From Ligilactobacillus pobuzihii E100301 = KCTC 13174 (GTDB lineage Bacteria > Bacillota > Bacilli > Lactobacillales > Lactobacillaceae): DNA of 64,000 nt. Below the pieces are notes generated by a model. The model saw only the letters and a program-made list of their open reading frames with translations, was not told where the DNA came from and searched no databases. Positions 1 to 8,764 of this stretch are shown here, one piece after another. The stretch spans positions 14,433 to 78,432 of the forward strand of contig NZ_KB714693.1 of NCBI RefSeq assembly GCF_000349725.1. Direction: 5' to 3'. Both the position numbers and the translations under genes were made by a program. The stretch's first letter is position 1; each line of letters opens with the position of its first letter.

Positions 1-386
1 GTGCCAAAAATCATAGCGTTTCTAGTCGTCATAGTAACAGGTAGTTTTGTCAACCATTTTCCAGGTACACGAGCGATCTCTGCCAATCCACCCGTATGAT
101 CGACCCCCAAACCATAACCTGCACCTAAAACCTGGTCTCCTTCTTTAAATTGTGGATCTTTCGAGGTCAACACTGTGCCAGCTAGATCAATTCCTGGAAT
201 CTGTGGATAATCACGGATCACGCCACCATTTTTCTGAAATGCCAGCATATCTTTATAATTCAAAGAAGAATATTCAACCTTAATAACTACATTACCTTCC
301 GAAAGATCCGCTAAACTTAAAGTTTCTAATTCACCTTTTATCTCTGAACCTTCGTCACGTATAATAAATCCCTTAAATTTTTGCAT
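1..386 (-). CDS. YhdH/AcuI-type NADPH:quinone (acryloyl-CoA) oxidoreductase, partial
   Basis: The gene runs off the left edge, so only the first 128 codons are present. The frame opens at an ATG with AAAGGAG nine bases upstream and begins MQKFKGFIIRDEG. Segments SSLNYKDML, PQIPGIDLAGTV and GLGVDHTGGLAEIARVP are typical of the AcuI/YhdH branch of the zinc-free medium-chain dehydrogenase family, which reduces enone-type substrates such as acryloyl-CoA with NADPH. The nucleotide-binding and C-terminal parts are outside the window. It is divergent from yaaA. The family call is good; the physiological substrate is unknown. Confidence 0.8.
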   Translation of the reverse strand, partial: MQKFKGFIIRDEGSEIKGELETLSLADLSEGNVVIKVEYSSLNYKDMLAFQKNGGVIRDYPQIPGIDLAGTVLTSKDPQFKEGDQVLGAGYGLGVDHTGGLAEIARVPGKWLTKLPVTMTTRNAMIFG

Positions 387-563
387 ACTCTGTTTCTCCT
401 TTCGATCCAGGCTCGCTATGTCTTATTAATTTTAACATATAAAGCGCTATCATTAACTAAAGACCAACATTTGATCAAACTTATCAAATCAAGCCAGATT
501 TTTTAGTAAGATTAATGTTAAAGTGAAATATACACAATTGAGTAGACAAACGAGGGCCTAATT

Positions 564-1301
564 ATGAAAATTATTATTTCCCCAGCTAAAAAAATGGTTG
601 TTGACCAAGATAATTTTTTACCAACTGGACAACCAATTTTTCTGGAACAAACAGAAAAGATCTTACATAAAATGCAACAACTTTCTTACTCAGAAGCACA
701 AAAGCTCTGGAAAACAAGTGACAAATTAACCCAAATAAATTACGAACAACTACAAAATATCAAACTTGACCGTCAATTAACGCCCGCTGTTCTTAGTTAT
801 TCAGGGATCCAATACCAATACATGGCTCCAGATATTCTAACTAAACCTGCGCTCGACCATTTACAAGATACCTTGCGGATTTTATCTGGTTTCTATGGGA
901 TCTTAAAACCATTTGATGGGATCGTTCCCTATCGTCTTGAAATGGGAGCCCGTCTAAAAGTCGCAGGTAAAAACAACCTGTATGCTTTTTGGGGAGAGAA
1001 GTTATACTCTACCTTAAAAGACGACGGACCGATCATTAACCTCGCTTCAAAAGAGTACTCAAAGGCGATCGTTCCTTACTTACAAAGTACTGATCAATTC
1101 GTTGATGTAGTTTTTGCTCACTTAGTCGATGGTAAATTGCGGACTCGTGCAACACCTGCCAAAATGGCGCGAGGAGAAATGGTCCGCTTTGTTGCCGAAA
1201 ATCACCTGACTGGAGTCGAGGAGCTTAAGGAGTTTGAATCCCCAACTTATAGTTTTGATGAAAAAAGGTCAACAACCAACAAGTTAGTTTTCGTCCACTA
1301 A
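564..1301 (+). CDS. yaaA: YaaA family peroxide-stress protein
   Basis: This 245-residue cytoplasmic protein opens with MKIIISPAKKM, the hallmark N-terminus of the YaaA/DUF328 (UPF0246) family, and carries the conserved block LSGFYGILKPFDGIVPYRLEMG and a late NLASKEYSKA segment. In Escherichia coli YaaA lowers intracellular free iron during hydrogen peroxide stress and has a DNA-binding fold; its role in lactic acid bacteria is inferred from homology only. The length matches the family. A GAGGG ribosome binding site precedes the ATG. A copy of the dispersed palindromic element follows directly and separates it from the convergent peptide-binding gene. Confidence 0.9.
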   Translation: MKIIISPAKKMVVDQDNFLPTGQPIFLEQTEKILHKMQQLSYSEAQKLWKTSDKLTQINYEQLQNIKLDRQLTPAVLSYSGIQYQYMAPDILTKPALDHLQDTLRILSGFYGILKPFDGIVPYRLEMGARLKVAGKNNLYAFWGEKLYSTLKDDGPIINLASKEYSKAIVPYLQSTDQFVDVVFAHLVDGKLRTRATPAKMARGEMVRFVAENHLTGVEELKEFESPTYSFDEKRSTTNKLVFVH

Positions 1302-1305
1302 AAAG

Positions 1306-1518
1306 GAAGTGAGACAAAAGATGCTACAAATCCGAATTATAACGATGATTGCGTTATTTTGAGTCGTAGCGAAGCGAAAAAACCAAAATAACACAATCGT
1401 TGTTACAGCAAGGCTTCGATCTTTGGGAACACGTTTAAAGGCCGTCGATTTAACCCATTAATGGGTTAAATCGACGGCCCTTTTAGAATCGCACAGTTAG
1501 TTATGTCCCAGCCTCTTT
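1306..1518. repeat. Dispersed intergenic palindromic element, copy 1 (full length)
   Basis: This copy lies between the convergent yaaA and peptide-binding genes. It starts with gtgagacaaaagatgc and ends with tgtcccagcc. It holds two hairpins: one with arms around ATTGCGTTATTTTG (about 1343-1418), and a perfect 40-base palindrome at 1440-1479 whose left arm is GGCCGTCGATTTAACCCATT. The conserved GGAACACGTTTAA sits just before the palindrome. Runs of T follow the element on the top strand, so it may act as a bidirectional terminator. Confidence 0.85.
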
Positions 1519-1539
1519 TTTATAAGTTTTTAAGACTGA

Positions 1540-3183
1540 TCAATCTTTATGAGCGTACTTGTAACTCCATTGTGTACCAGCAGTATTGTGAATAATACCC
1601 TTCACGTTTGATTTTTGTAGATAAGCGGTAACTTGCTGATAAACAGGTGTCATTGCTTGTTCAGAATTCAAGATCTTAGTAGCTTCGATCAAGTCTTGCC
1701 AACGCTTGTTTTCATCATTAGCGTCTTCATTTTGAGCGCGTGCAACTAATTCATCATACTTTTTATTCGAATATTTTCCTTGGTTATATGATGTGTCACT
1801 GGTTGCAGTTTGTAAGAAAGTGATCGGATCACTGAAGTCGCCGCCCCAACCTGATAAATACAAGTCAAAGTCACCATCAGCAGCACGTTGGGTTGCACTA
1901 TGAGTTGGAATATCGCGAATTTCAATATCTAAACCAGGTAAGATCTTATGGTAACGTGACTGTAGATATTCAGAGATCTGTTTACCATTTGCATCATCGT
2001 TATTGGCTAATAATGTCAATTTCAGACCTTTTTCCCCAATTTCTTCCAAACCTTTATCCCAATATTGCTTAGCTAATTTCGTATTGGAATCAACCGTATT
2101 TTTAACATACTGCTGATCAGCAAAATCTTGACCTGTTTTTGGATCTTGAGCCAGATTAGAAGCGACGAAACCTTTTGGAGTTTCTGAGCCATCGCCTAAA
2201 ATTTTCTTAGTCAAAACGTCACGGTCGATCGCTAATGACATCGCCATACGAATATTCTTATTATTCATCGCCTTACGTTTAGTTTCATCTGAATCATTAA
2301 AGTTGTACTTGATGTAAGTCACATATGAATAAGGATACTGTTTAAATTCTTTGTCCTTCTTAAAGTTCTTGACCTGTTGACTTGTCAAAGGAGTCAAATC
2401 AAGCTTGTCTTGTTGATATAGTTCTTGACCTGTTGTCGGATTTGAAACAACCGTAAAGTTGATTTTATCTAACTTGACCACCTTTTTGTCCCAGTAATTG
2501 TTATTTTTAGTGAACTTCCATTTATTACCAGTCCCAGTCCAATCTTTAATTTTAAATGGTCCTGAATAAACCATGTATTCTGATTTAGTGCCATACTTCT
2601 TACCGTACTTATTAACTACTTTTTCATTTTGCGGTCCGAATAGCGGATAAGCCATCAAGGTCTTAAAATAAGCCATTGGTTTTTCAAGTTCAATAACTAC
2701 AGTTTTTTTATCTGGTGCGAAGATCCCAATACTATCGGATTTAGCCTTACCATCGATAATCTTGTCCGCATTTTTGATCCCGCTAAATAAGTATGAATAC
2801 GGGGACTTAGTCTTTGGATCAAGTGTCCGACGCCACGAATAAACGAAGTCATCTGCGGTGATCTGGTCACCATTGCTCCATTTAGCATCACGTAACTTAA
2901 AAGTCCATTTCAAACCATCATCTGAAACTGAACTACTCTTAGCTAATCCAGAAGTGACTTTTCCTTTATTCCCTAAACGATAAAAACTTTCAAACACATT
3001 ACCAGTCTGACCATAACCAGTTGATTTAGAAATATCGATCGTATCTAAAGGTGCCGTAGCACTGAGATCAAGTTGTTGCTTGTTGTCGCCTTTGTTACTG
3101 GCACCATTTTTACCACAAGCTGCTAAAATTATAACTAACGATGCGGCAAAAATGGTAACTAAAATTTTATGTATCTTTTTCAT
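1540..3183 (-). CDS. OppA/DppA-type peptide-binding lipoprotein of an ABC transporter (SBP family 5)
   Basis: This 547-residue extracellular solute-binding lipoprotein starts MKKIHKILVTIF and has a lipobox ending LAACG, so it is predicted to be membrane-anchored after lipidation. The mature part shows SBP family 5 signatures: LRDAKWSNGDQITADDFVYSWRR and, late in the protein, SGWGGDFSDP. I chose the ATG at 3183, which has GGAGG upstream; an ATG 33 bases earlier lacks one and would spoil the signal peptide. No permease or ATPase gene is adjacent, so it must use a transporter encoded elsewhere. Its mRNA begins with a cysteine-rich leader peptide and an attenuator-like terminator (3341-3518), so I infer that its ligand supplies cysteine, for example glutathione or a cysteine-containing peptide. 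The family is certain; the ligand is a prediction. Confidence 0.92.
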   Translation of the reverse strand: MKKIHKILVTIFAASLVIILAACGKNGASNKGDNKQQLDLSATAPLDTIDISKSTGYGQTGNVFESFYRLGNKGKVTSGLAKSSSVSDDGLKWTFKLRDAKWSNGDQITADDFVYSWRRTLDPKTKSPYSYLFSGIKNADKIIDGKAKSDSIGIFAPDKKTVVIELEKPMAYFKTLMAYPLFGPQNEKVVNKYGKKYGTKSEYMVYSGPFKIKDWTGTGNKWKFTKNNNYWDKKVVKLDKINFTVVSNPTTGQELYQQDKLDLTPLTSQQVKNFKKDKEFKQYPYSYVTYIKYNFNDSDETKRKAMNNKNIRMAMSLAIDRDVLTKKILGDGSETPKGFVASNLAQDPKTGQDFADQQYVKNTVDSNTKLAKQYWDKGLEEIGEKGLKLTLLANNDDANGKQISEYLQSRYHKILPGLDIEIRDIPTHSATQRAADGDFDLYLSGWGGDFSDPITFLQTATSDTSYNQGKYSNKKYDELVARAQNEDANDENKRWQDLIEATKILNSEQAMTPVYQQVTAYLQKSNVKGIIHNTAGTQWSYKYAHKD

Positions 3184-3340
3184 CTTAAATCCTCCTCGTG
3201 TAAATAAGCAAAACAAGCCGCTTAAAAATTAAACATCTCAAATTAAAAACCGTTTACACTGATACCATTGTTGCAAAAAAATGTTCTGCTAACTCTTCTG
3301 ACAGTCATAAAAACTAACAAAAAAATCACCTTTAATATAC

Positions 3341-3379
3341 AAAAAGACGCGGGCATTCAGTTAAGAATCCTCGCGTCTG
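3341..3379 (-). terminator. Attenuator-like terminator between Cys leader and peptide-binding gene
   Basis: Read on the minus strand, the arms CAGACGCG and CGCGTCT flank a loop containing ATTC/GAAT pairs, followed by TTTTT. It lies after the leader stop codon and 158 bases before the peptide-binding ATG. Its 5' arm CAGACGCG (3372-3379) is also exactly complementary over eight bases to CGCGTCTG inside the leader coding region (3465-3472), which gives an alternative antiterminator pairing. Confidence 0.75.
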
Positions 3380-3443
3380 GGCTTTGTTCATTATACTTGT
3401 CTAGTATAAACTAAATTATTGCAACAATCGCAAAAGTCAATAC

Positions 3444-3518
3444 TTAACAGGCCGAACATCGCAGCAGACGCGATGTACAGCAACAGCACATATCAGTATT
3501 AACGAATTGATTTGTCAC
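3444..3518 (-). CDS. Cysteine-rich leader peptide (24 aa) upstream of peptide-binding gene
   Basis: This short frame starts with GTG preceded by AGGGGG and encodes 24 residues beginning MTNQFVNTDM. Four consecutive cysteine codons follow (11-14), then TSRLLR, Cys21 and Cys24, then TAA. Directly after the Cys run the RNA can form a 7-bp hairpin (ACATCGC with GCGATGT, 3456-3476). A ribosome stalled on the Cys codons would mask its left arm and free CGCGTCTG to pair with the terminator's 5' arm. That is the logic of amino-acid attenuation: low charged tRNA-Cys would allow read-through. It matches the second leader at 11813-11893 in length, Cys positions and the RCSxC end. The peptide is too short for routine gene callers. 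Confidence 0.75.
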   Translation of the reverse strand: MTNQFVNTDMCCCCTSRLLRCSAC

Positions 3519-3548
3519 AATGAATACCCCCTGTTAGTAGTTAAGTTA

Positions 3549-3577
3549 AATATAATCAAAGGATAAACTAAAGTCAA
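3549..3577 (-). promoter_or_regulatory. Promoter of the Cys-leader/peptide-binding transcript
   Basis: On the minus strand TTGACT (3572-3577) and TATATT (3549-3554) are separated by 17 bases, a strong sigma-A match. It lies 31 bases upstream of the leader GTG. This places the leader at the start of the mRNA, as attenuation requires. Confidence 0.7.
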
Positions 3578-3624
3578 GCAAAATATTACAAAGAACAAAA
3601 ATTTGTAACTAACATACAACCTAA

Positions 3625-3909
3625 TTAGAACACTACTGCATTCAAATATTTATTTAGAGCTTCCTTTAGCGTTTCATTCAAGCGGAAAAAAATTATCCCG
3701 TGACTCTTGCAAACAACCGCATCGCCCCAGTTTTCTGGATGACCAACATCACTGTTTTTAAATCGTGGTAAATCACCAAATCTTTTAGCAAAAGTATTGA
3801 CCGAAATGTTGAGAGTTTGAGCTAAATCACGTGCATCAGAAAAATACTCACTATTAATTTCATCACCCAGATCGGTACAATTTTTCAATAGTTCCCAGTA
3901 TTCACGCAT
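3625..3909 (-). CDS. Hypothetical protein, 94 aa, with a possible helix-turn-helix segment
   Basis: This gene has a clear GGGAGGAATTATA ribosome binding site before its ATG. The 94-residue product has no signal peptide or membrane segment. The stretch DARDLAQTLNISVNTFAKRF (about residues 26-45) looks like a helix-turn-helix, which would suit a small DNA-binding or accessory protein, but I do not recognise the family. It stands alone between the NCS2/nucleoside permease pair and the peptide-binding transcription unit. The coding status is supported by the ribosome binding site and balanced composition; no function is assigned. Confidence 0.6.
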   Translation of the reverse strand: MREYWELLKNCTDLGDEINSEYFSDARDLAQTLNISVNTFAKRFGDLPRFKNSDVGHPENWGDAVVCKSHGIIFFRLNETLKEALNKYLNAVVF

Positions 3910-4069
3910 TATAATTCCTCCCTGGTTTTATAATAAAAATATATAGCTATAATTTATATTATAACACTTAGCTTATTATTTTTTAAAATAAAAAAGGAAG
4001 ATGATTACAAATTATACGTTAATTATACTTATATATTTGCTCGAGCAAACCAACAACCTGTTCCTATAC

Positions 4070-4106
4070 AAAAACTGCCTAAGGTTTTGTCCTTAAGCAG
4101 TTTTTT
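4070..4106. terminator. Bidirectional terminator after the NCS2 permease gene
   Basis: The arms ACTGCCTAAGG and CCTTAAGCAGT surround a short loop, with A-runs on the left and T-runs on the right. It is usable on both strands. It ends the permease operon on the minus strand. Confidence 0.8.
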
Positions 4107-4126
4107 ATCAAGAATAATTAACTATT

Positions 4127-5404
4127 TCAAATCAAAGCTGAACCGATCAATTGTAATAAAAACAAACCAGCTAAAACTACGAGTGTTTTTGAAAGATCTT
4201 TTTTCTGACCTGCAGCCAACTTGGCAACTGGATAAGCGACAAAGCCAAAAGCCAAACCTGTCGAGATCGAACCCGTTAGCGGAATTAGAACAATGATCAA
4301 AAAAGCAGGAAACCATTCAGAAAAATCAGTTAGATCTACTTGTCCAATCTGTTCCATCATTAGAGCCCCGGTAATTAAAATCACTGGTGCGATTGCTGCA
4401 TCCGGAACATAACTCAATAACGGAATAAAAAATAATGATAGCAAAAACATTATTCCAGCAGTTAGTGAGGTCAGACCTGTTCTTCCACCACTTTCAATCC
4501 CTGAAGCACTCTCAGCTGCTGCTACTGTTGGACTAGTTCCCATAAAGCTCGAGCAAAATGCTGACAAAGCATTGGCACGATAAGCTCGCTGGAAATTAGA
4601 CGAATCACCTAACAGGCCTTGTAGTAGTCCCATTGATTCAAAAACTAAGATCATGGTCATTGAAAAAACAGCTACCAGGAATTTAACGGTAAATATCCCA
4701 TCAAAATCTGTTTGGAATAGTAGCTTCCCGTATGAACCAAGCATTGATAAACTAGTACTACTAGCAGCTTTGGTATCTAAACGTAAAATAAAAGCTAAGA
4801 TACTAGTTACAACGATCCCGATCACAAAACCACCAGGAACTTTACGTAAATACAAAACCAACGTTAAGATCAAACAAAATAGCGCCAAAAGTACTAACGG
4901 GCTACTTAGATCACCTAAAGCAAGTAAAGAACGCTGTCCACCAGAACGGATCAACTGGGCTTTTTCTAGACCAAGAACCACTAAAAACATACCGATCCCA
5001 GCTGTGATCCCATGTTTAAGACTAGCGGGGATCGCATCTGCGAACAATCGACTCAAGGGGGTAAATGCCACGATCAAATACAACAACCCACTAACAGCAC
5101 TAACGGCTAAAGCTTGCTGCCAGGTAAATTTCATCGACTGAACTAAAGTATAGGTGAAAAAAGCATTAACTCCCATTCCCGGAGTAATGATCACAGGCGC
5201 ATTTGCAATAAAATACATTAACAAACAACCAAGTGCCGAAGAAAAAATTGTCGCAAAAACACTCAAAGATGCCGGAATTCCAGCATCTTTGAGAATAATT
5301 GGATTAACGATGATAATGTAAGAAATCGCGAAAAAACTGGTCATTCCCGCAATAAATTCTGTCTTTAAATTAACATTACTATTAAAACTATGTTGCTTTT
5401 TCAT
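4127..5404 (-). CDS. NCS2 family purine permease, AzgA/PbuG type (adenine/guanine/hypoxanthine)
   Basis: This 425-residue integral membrane protein has about 12 hydrophobic segments and starts MKKQHSFNSNVNLKTEFIAGMTSFFAISYIIIVNP, which is characteristic of AzgA-like nucleobase:proton symporters. Further family marks are PVIITPGMGVNAFFTY and GTSPTVAAAESASGIESGGRTGLTS, the latter being the substrate-binding region. Members take up hypoxanthine, guanine or adenine; which one applies here cannot be told. It lies six bases downstream of the nucleoside permease gene, so the two form an operon for purine salvage. Confidence 0.9.
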   Translation of the reverse strand: MKKQHSFNSNVNLKTEFIAGMTSFFAISYIIIVNPIILKDAGIPASLSVFATIFSSALGCLLMYFIANAPVIITPGMGVNAFFTYTLVQSMKFTWQQALAVSAVSGLLYLIVAFTPLSRLFADAIPASLKHGITAGIGMFLVVLGLEKAQLIRSGGQRSLLALGDLSSPLVLLALFCLILTLVLYLRKVPGGFVIGIVVTSILAFILRLDTKAASSTSLSMLGSYGKLLFQTDFDGIFTVKFLVAVFSMTMILVFESMGLLQGLLGDSSNFQRAYRANALSAFCSSFMGTSPTVAAAESASGIESGGRTGLTSLTAGIMFLLSLFFIPLLSYVPDAAIAPVILITGALMMEQIGQVDLTDFSEWFPAFLIIVLIPLTGSISTGLAFGFVAYPVAKLAAGQKKDLSKTLVVLAGLFLLQLIGSALI

Positions 5405-5410
5405 ATTAGA

Positions 5411-6646
5411 TTACCAGACAAATACTCCGACCATCGCTGCAGACAACAACGACACTAAGATCCCAGAAATCAACATATAACCAACATTAGCAGCAATTAC
5501 GTTATTCTTTTCTTTATCAACTAAGCCCTTGAAAGCTCCGATGATCATACCAACCGTTGAAAAGTTGGCAAAAGATGTAACAAAAACTGTCAAAACAGCA
5601 CGGTAGTGTTCAGAAAATGCTGCAGTTGCGATCGTCTTAGTAACTTTACCCATTACAACGAATTCGTTAGTAACTAATTTTTCACCCATATACTGTGCAA
5701 ACTGGAATGCATCATCAACAGGTAGGCCCATCAGCCATGCAAATGGGAACATAACCACACCCAATATGTGTTCAAGTGACAGCCATGGTGTGATCCAACC
5801 CAAGACCTTATCGATCAAAGCGGCTAAGGCAACGAAGGCTATAACGTTGGCAGCAATAATTAAAACCAATCTACCAGCACCAAGGATAGAGTCACCCAAG
5901 AATGAGAAAAATGGTTCTTTTTTACCATTCTCATCAGCGTCCCCTGCTTCAGTTGCAGCAGAGCCGCCCATCGTAGCGATCGTATCCTCTTCATCAGGAA
6001 CATAAACTGGATTAAGCATTGAGGTTACGATCAAAGCATTGATCACGTTGATCGGAATGGCTGTCAGAATAAATTCAGCCGGCATCATCTGTGTATACGA
6101 ACCAACGATCGATGCAGTAACACAACTCATTGACATCATGGCGATCGTTAAGTTACGTTGAGCCTTCATTTGTTTCAACTGTAACGAAGAAACAGCTAAA
6201 GCTTCAGTATTACCTAAAAACATCATTTCAACCGCAAAGAATGATTCAAAACGTGGTTGGCCGGTTAACTTAGATAGCCCGCGGCCTAACCATTTGATGA
6301 CCCAAGGCAAAACTCCAATGTAAGTCAAGATATCAAACAATGGAACGATCATTAAAATTGGCAAAAGAACCTGTACAAACCAATCCATTTGTTTAACATT
6401 GACCATACTTGGTAAAGCAAAAGCAATACCAGTATATGCTACATTAACCAGTTCATTAAAACCAGCAGCCGCAACATCAACGATCGTCCGCCCGATCGAA
6501 AAGCTTGTTAAGAACCAAGCTAGGAATAAGTTAAAGATAACCATTATAATAATGGCTTTCCAGTTGATCTTGGATCTGTTTTTAGATAGAAGCCAACCGA
6601 GCAATAGAAAAATTGCTAAACCGACAATATTTATCGCTAAGTACAA
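5411..6646 (-). CDS. nupC: NupC/CNT family concentrative nucleoside transporter
   Basis: This 411-residue membrane protein of the concentrative nucleoside transporter family begins with hydrophobic helices (MYLAINIVGLAIFLLLGWLL). It has the CNT blocks FNELVNVAYTGIAFALPSM, GQPRFESFFAVEMMFLGNTEALAV and a C-terminal SFANFSTVGMIIGAFKGL. It imports nucleosides with protons or sodium. The start is TTG with GAGGG upstream. It is the first gene of a two-gene operon with the purine permease. I looked for a purine riboswitch in its 5' region and found none. Confidence 0.9.
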   Translation of the reverse strand: MYLAINIVGLAIFLLLGWLLSKNRSKINWKAIIIMVIFNLFLAWFLTSFSIGRTIVDVAAAGFNELVNVAYTGIAFALPSMVNVKQMDWFVQVLLPILMIVPLFDILTYIGVLPWVIKWLGRGLSKLTGQPRFESFFAVEMMFLGNTEALAVSSLQLKQMKAQRNLTIAMMSMSCVTASIVGSYTQMMPAEFILTAIPINVINALIVTSMLNPVYVPDEEDTIATMGGSAATEAGDADENGKKEPFFSFLGDSILGAGRLVLIIAANVIAFVALAALIDKVLGWITPWLSLEHILGVVMFPFAWLMGLPVDDAFQFAQYMGEKLVTNEFVVMGKVTKTIATAAFSEHYRAVLTVFVTSFANFSTVGMIIGAFKGLVDKEKNNVIAANVGYMLISGILVSLLSAAMVGVFVW

Positions 6647-6909
6647 AAAAATCCCTCTTTCCTTATGTAGTATGACGAGGTTTAAGTTATCTTTGTGAAA
6701 AGATATTCCTAAGCCATTTCAAAATAAATTTACTAGAACCTAGTATAACGATTTCGCTGGTTAATGTAAATAAAAGGCGAACATTTGTCATTATGTTTTC
6801 AGTTTTCTTTAATGACAATATTAAGAATAGTAATAAGTAACTGTCTAGTGTTTAAACTTGGCGTATAATTGTATTATTATATCGATATGATCATACATTA
6901 TTAGGGGGC

Positions 6910-7659
6910 ATGACAGTGGAAAACAAGGCAATCAACGTTGGCGTGCTGGCCGGCAAGATTCTTGTTGAAGCAGGTTCAGAAATGTGGCGTGTTGAAGATA
7001 CGACCAAGCGGATCGTTGACCATGCGTCAAACAATAAAACGGAAGCTTTCACAAGTTTAACTGGTTTACTAGTCAACCTTAAAGACACTCCATATACCCG
7101 CTTTATGCAAGTGGAAAAACGGGGGATCAATATGAATAATATTAATTCTGTTAACGACCTCTCCCGTCAATATGCCCAAGATAAATTGACCTTGGATGAA
7201 CTCGAAGAAAAACTATTACATTTGCAACATAAAAAACCACAGTATCCTTTATGGTTACAAACAATCGGAGCTGGTTTTGAAGGCGCCTTTTTTATGTTTA
7301 CTTTCACTCAAACATACAACTGGGAAGACTTTCCACTGGCCTTTTTCGCCGGAGCCTTGGGTTATTTAGTGACCTACTATGTTGGTTCACGTGTCAAGAT
7401 CCGCTTTATGAGTGAATTTTTAGGTGCATTAACGGTCGGCTTGTGTGCTGTCATTGGTGTTCGACTTCATCTCGGAATCAATGTGCAAAATATTATCATT
7501 GGAGCCATCATGCCACCGTTACCCGGCGTTCCTATCATCAACTCCATGCGTGATATTTTTGAAGGGAATTTACTTTCGGGGATCGAACGACTAATGGAAT
7601 CATTGATCATCTTAAGTGCGATCGCGTTTGGGGTAGGGTTAGTCCTACGTTATATGTAA
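6910..7659 (+). CDS. ThrE-type threonine/serine exporter, large subunit (DUF1212, YjjP-like)
   Basis: This 249-residue protein has a soluble N-terminal half with the family motif AGSEMWRVEDTTKRI and a membrane half with about five helices (from IGAGFEGAFFMFTF to the C-terminus), including GAIMPPLPGVPIINSMRDI. It corresponds to the N-terminal part of actinobacterial ThrE. The partner gene starts 16 bases downstream and supplies the missing helices, so the two proteins probably form one amino-acid exporter. The AGGGGG site abuts the ATG; a GTG at 6916 has better spacing and may be the real start. Confidence 0.85.
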   Translation: MTVENKAINVGVLAGKILVEAGSEMWRVEDTTKRIVDHASNNKTEAFTSLTGLLVNLKDTPYTRFMQVEKRGINMNNINSVNDLSRQYAQDKLTLDELEEKLLHLQHKKPQYPLWLQTIGAGFEGAFFMFTFTQTYNWEDFPLAFFAGALGYLVTYYVGSRVKIRFMSEFLGALTVGLCAVIGVRLHLGINVQNIIIGAIMPPLPGVPIINSMRDIFEGNLLSGIERLMESLIILSAIAFGVGLVLRYM

Positions 7660-7675
7660 GGTAAAGGGGGATTTT

Positions 7676-8116
7676 ATGACGCTATATCATTTTTTAATTC
7701 AAGCAACTTTTAGTTATTTAGGGACATTTACTTTTGGTCTATTTATTAATCTCCCTCAAAAAGCGCTCAATTCTTCTAGCTTGATCGGTATGGCCGGTTG
7801 GCTTTTGTATTGGTTCATCTTTAAACTAGGTTACGGTTCGATCTTGGGCAACTTCATGGCCGCATTATTGGTTGGCATACTGGGACTTTTTTGCTCGATC
7901 AAAAAGAAAATGCCCACTACCATGTTTAGTAGTGGACTAGTGCCACTTGTTCCAGGAGCTAGTAGCTACCAGGCTTTATCTGCTTTCATTAACAGTGAAA
8001 CAACGACTGCTATCTCTAAAACCATTCATGTGGCTATGGTTGCTGGTGCAATTGCTTTAGGGTATGTAACTGCACAAATGATAGCTGACCTGATTTATAA
8101 ACGAAAAAATGTTTAA
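7676..8116 (+). CDS. ThrE-type threonine/serine exporter, small subunit (DUF3815, YjjB-like)
   Basis: This 146-residue, almost wholly hydrophobic protein has about four or five membrane helices and the family motif TMFSSGLVPLVPGASSYQAL. It is the C-terminal half of the ThrE exporter, encoded separately as in many Firmicutes. A GGGGGATTTT ribosome binding site precedes the ATG, and it follows its partner by 16 bases. Transport of threonine, serine or related compounds is inferred from the family; substrate choice is not visible. Confidence 0.85.
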   Translation: MTLYHFLIQATFSYLGTFTFGLFINLPQKALNSSSLIGMAGWLLYWFIFKLGYGSILGNFMAALLVGILGLFCSIKKKMPTTMFSSGLVPLVPGASSYQALSAFINSETTTAISKTIHVAMVAGAIALGYVTAQMIADLIYKRKNV

Positions 8117-8249
8117 TTTTCTGACAGTTAGTCCTACTTTCTTTGTTCTTAGGGAGCGTTTACCACACTGTATTATTCAGGTATACTGAATAATGTATGC
8201 TCCAAAGAAAAATTATTTACAAAAGATGAATTACATAGGAGGTTTTTTT

Positions 8250-8762
8250 ATGTCTGAACCAATGACATGTCGCCAAACACTCGCTATTACTAGTCATCGT
8301 GTACTAGCCGGAGATTTGAACGAACATGAAACTGTATATGGTGGACGTTTACTAGAAATGTTAGATGGCACTGCCTCGATCTCGGCTGCAAGGATCGCCA
8401 AGTCTGTTAATGTTACTGCTTCAATGGATCAAACTAACTTCATTGCCCCATTTGGATTACAAGACTCTTTTTGTATCGAAACTTATGTTAGTGGTTGCGG
8501 CAATCGATCGATCGAAGTATTTGCTAAAATTATCGGCGAACATTTACAAACTGGTGAACGTTATATTGGTCTGACATCATTTCTAACTTTTGTGATCACT
8601 GATAAAAATGTTTCTCTAGATAAAATCATCCCAGAAACGGTAGAAGAAAAAATGATCAATGCTGGCTATAAAAAACGTCAGGCAGAACGAATGAGTAATT
8701 TAAAATCACAAAAAGAATTTAACGCATCACTAAGCTCTGATTACCCTTGGGATATCGAATAA
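8250..8762 (+). CDS. Acyl-CoA thioesterase, hotdog fold (YkhA/YciA type)
   Basis: This 170-residue cytoplasmic protein starts MSEPMTCRQTLAITSHRVLAGDLNEHETVYGGRLLEMLDG; the NEHETVYGGRLLEMLD block contains the hotdog active-site region of acyl-CoA hydrolases. SFCIETYVSGCGNRSIEVF is a second family block. I chose the ATG at 8250 because ATAGGAGG sits just upstream; a frame extension to 8193 has no such site. It hydrolyses acyl-CoA to free acid and CoA. A functional link with the beta-oxidation operon at 25-33 kb is possible but not shown by context. Confidence 0.88.
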   Translation: MSEPMTCRQTLAITSHRVLAGDLNEHETVYGGRLLEMLDGTASISAARIAKSVNVTASMDQTNFIAPFGLQDSFCIETYVSGCGNRSIEVFAKIIGEHLQTGERYIGLTSFLTFVITDKNVSLDKIIPETVEEKMINAGYKKRQAERMSNLKSQKEFNASLSSDYPWDIE

Positions 8763-8764
8763 GA

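Noticed and set aside
6650-6780. Possible purine riboswitch ahead of the nupC/permease operon
   Set aside because: The conserved junction sequences of the purine aptamer are absent; only a weak ATCTTT/AAAGAT hairpin is present.
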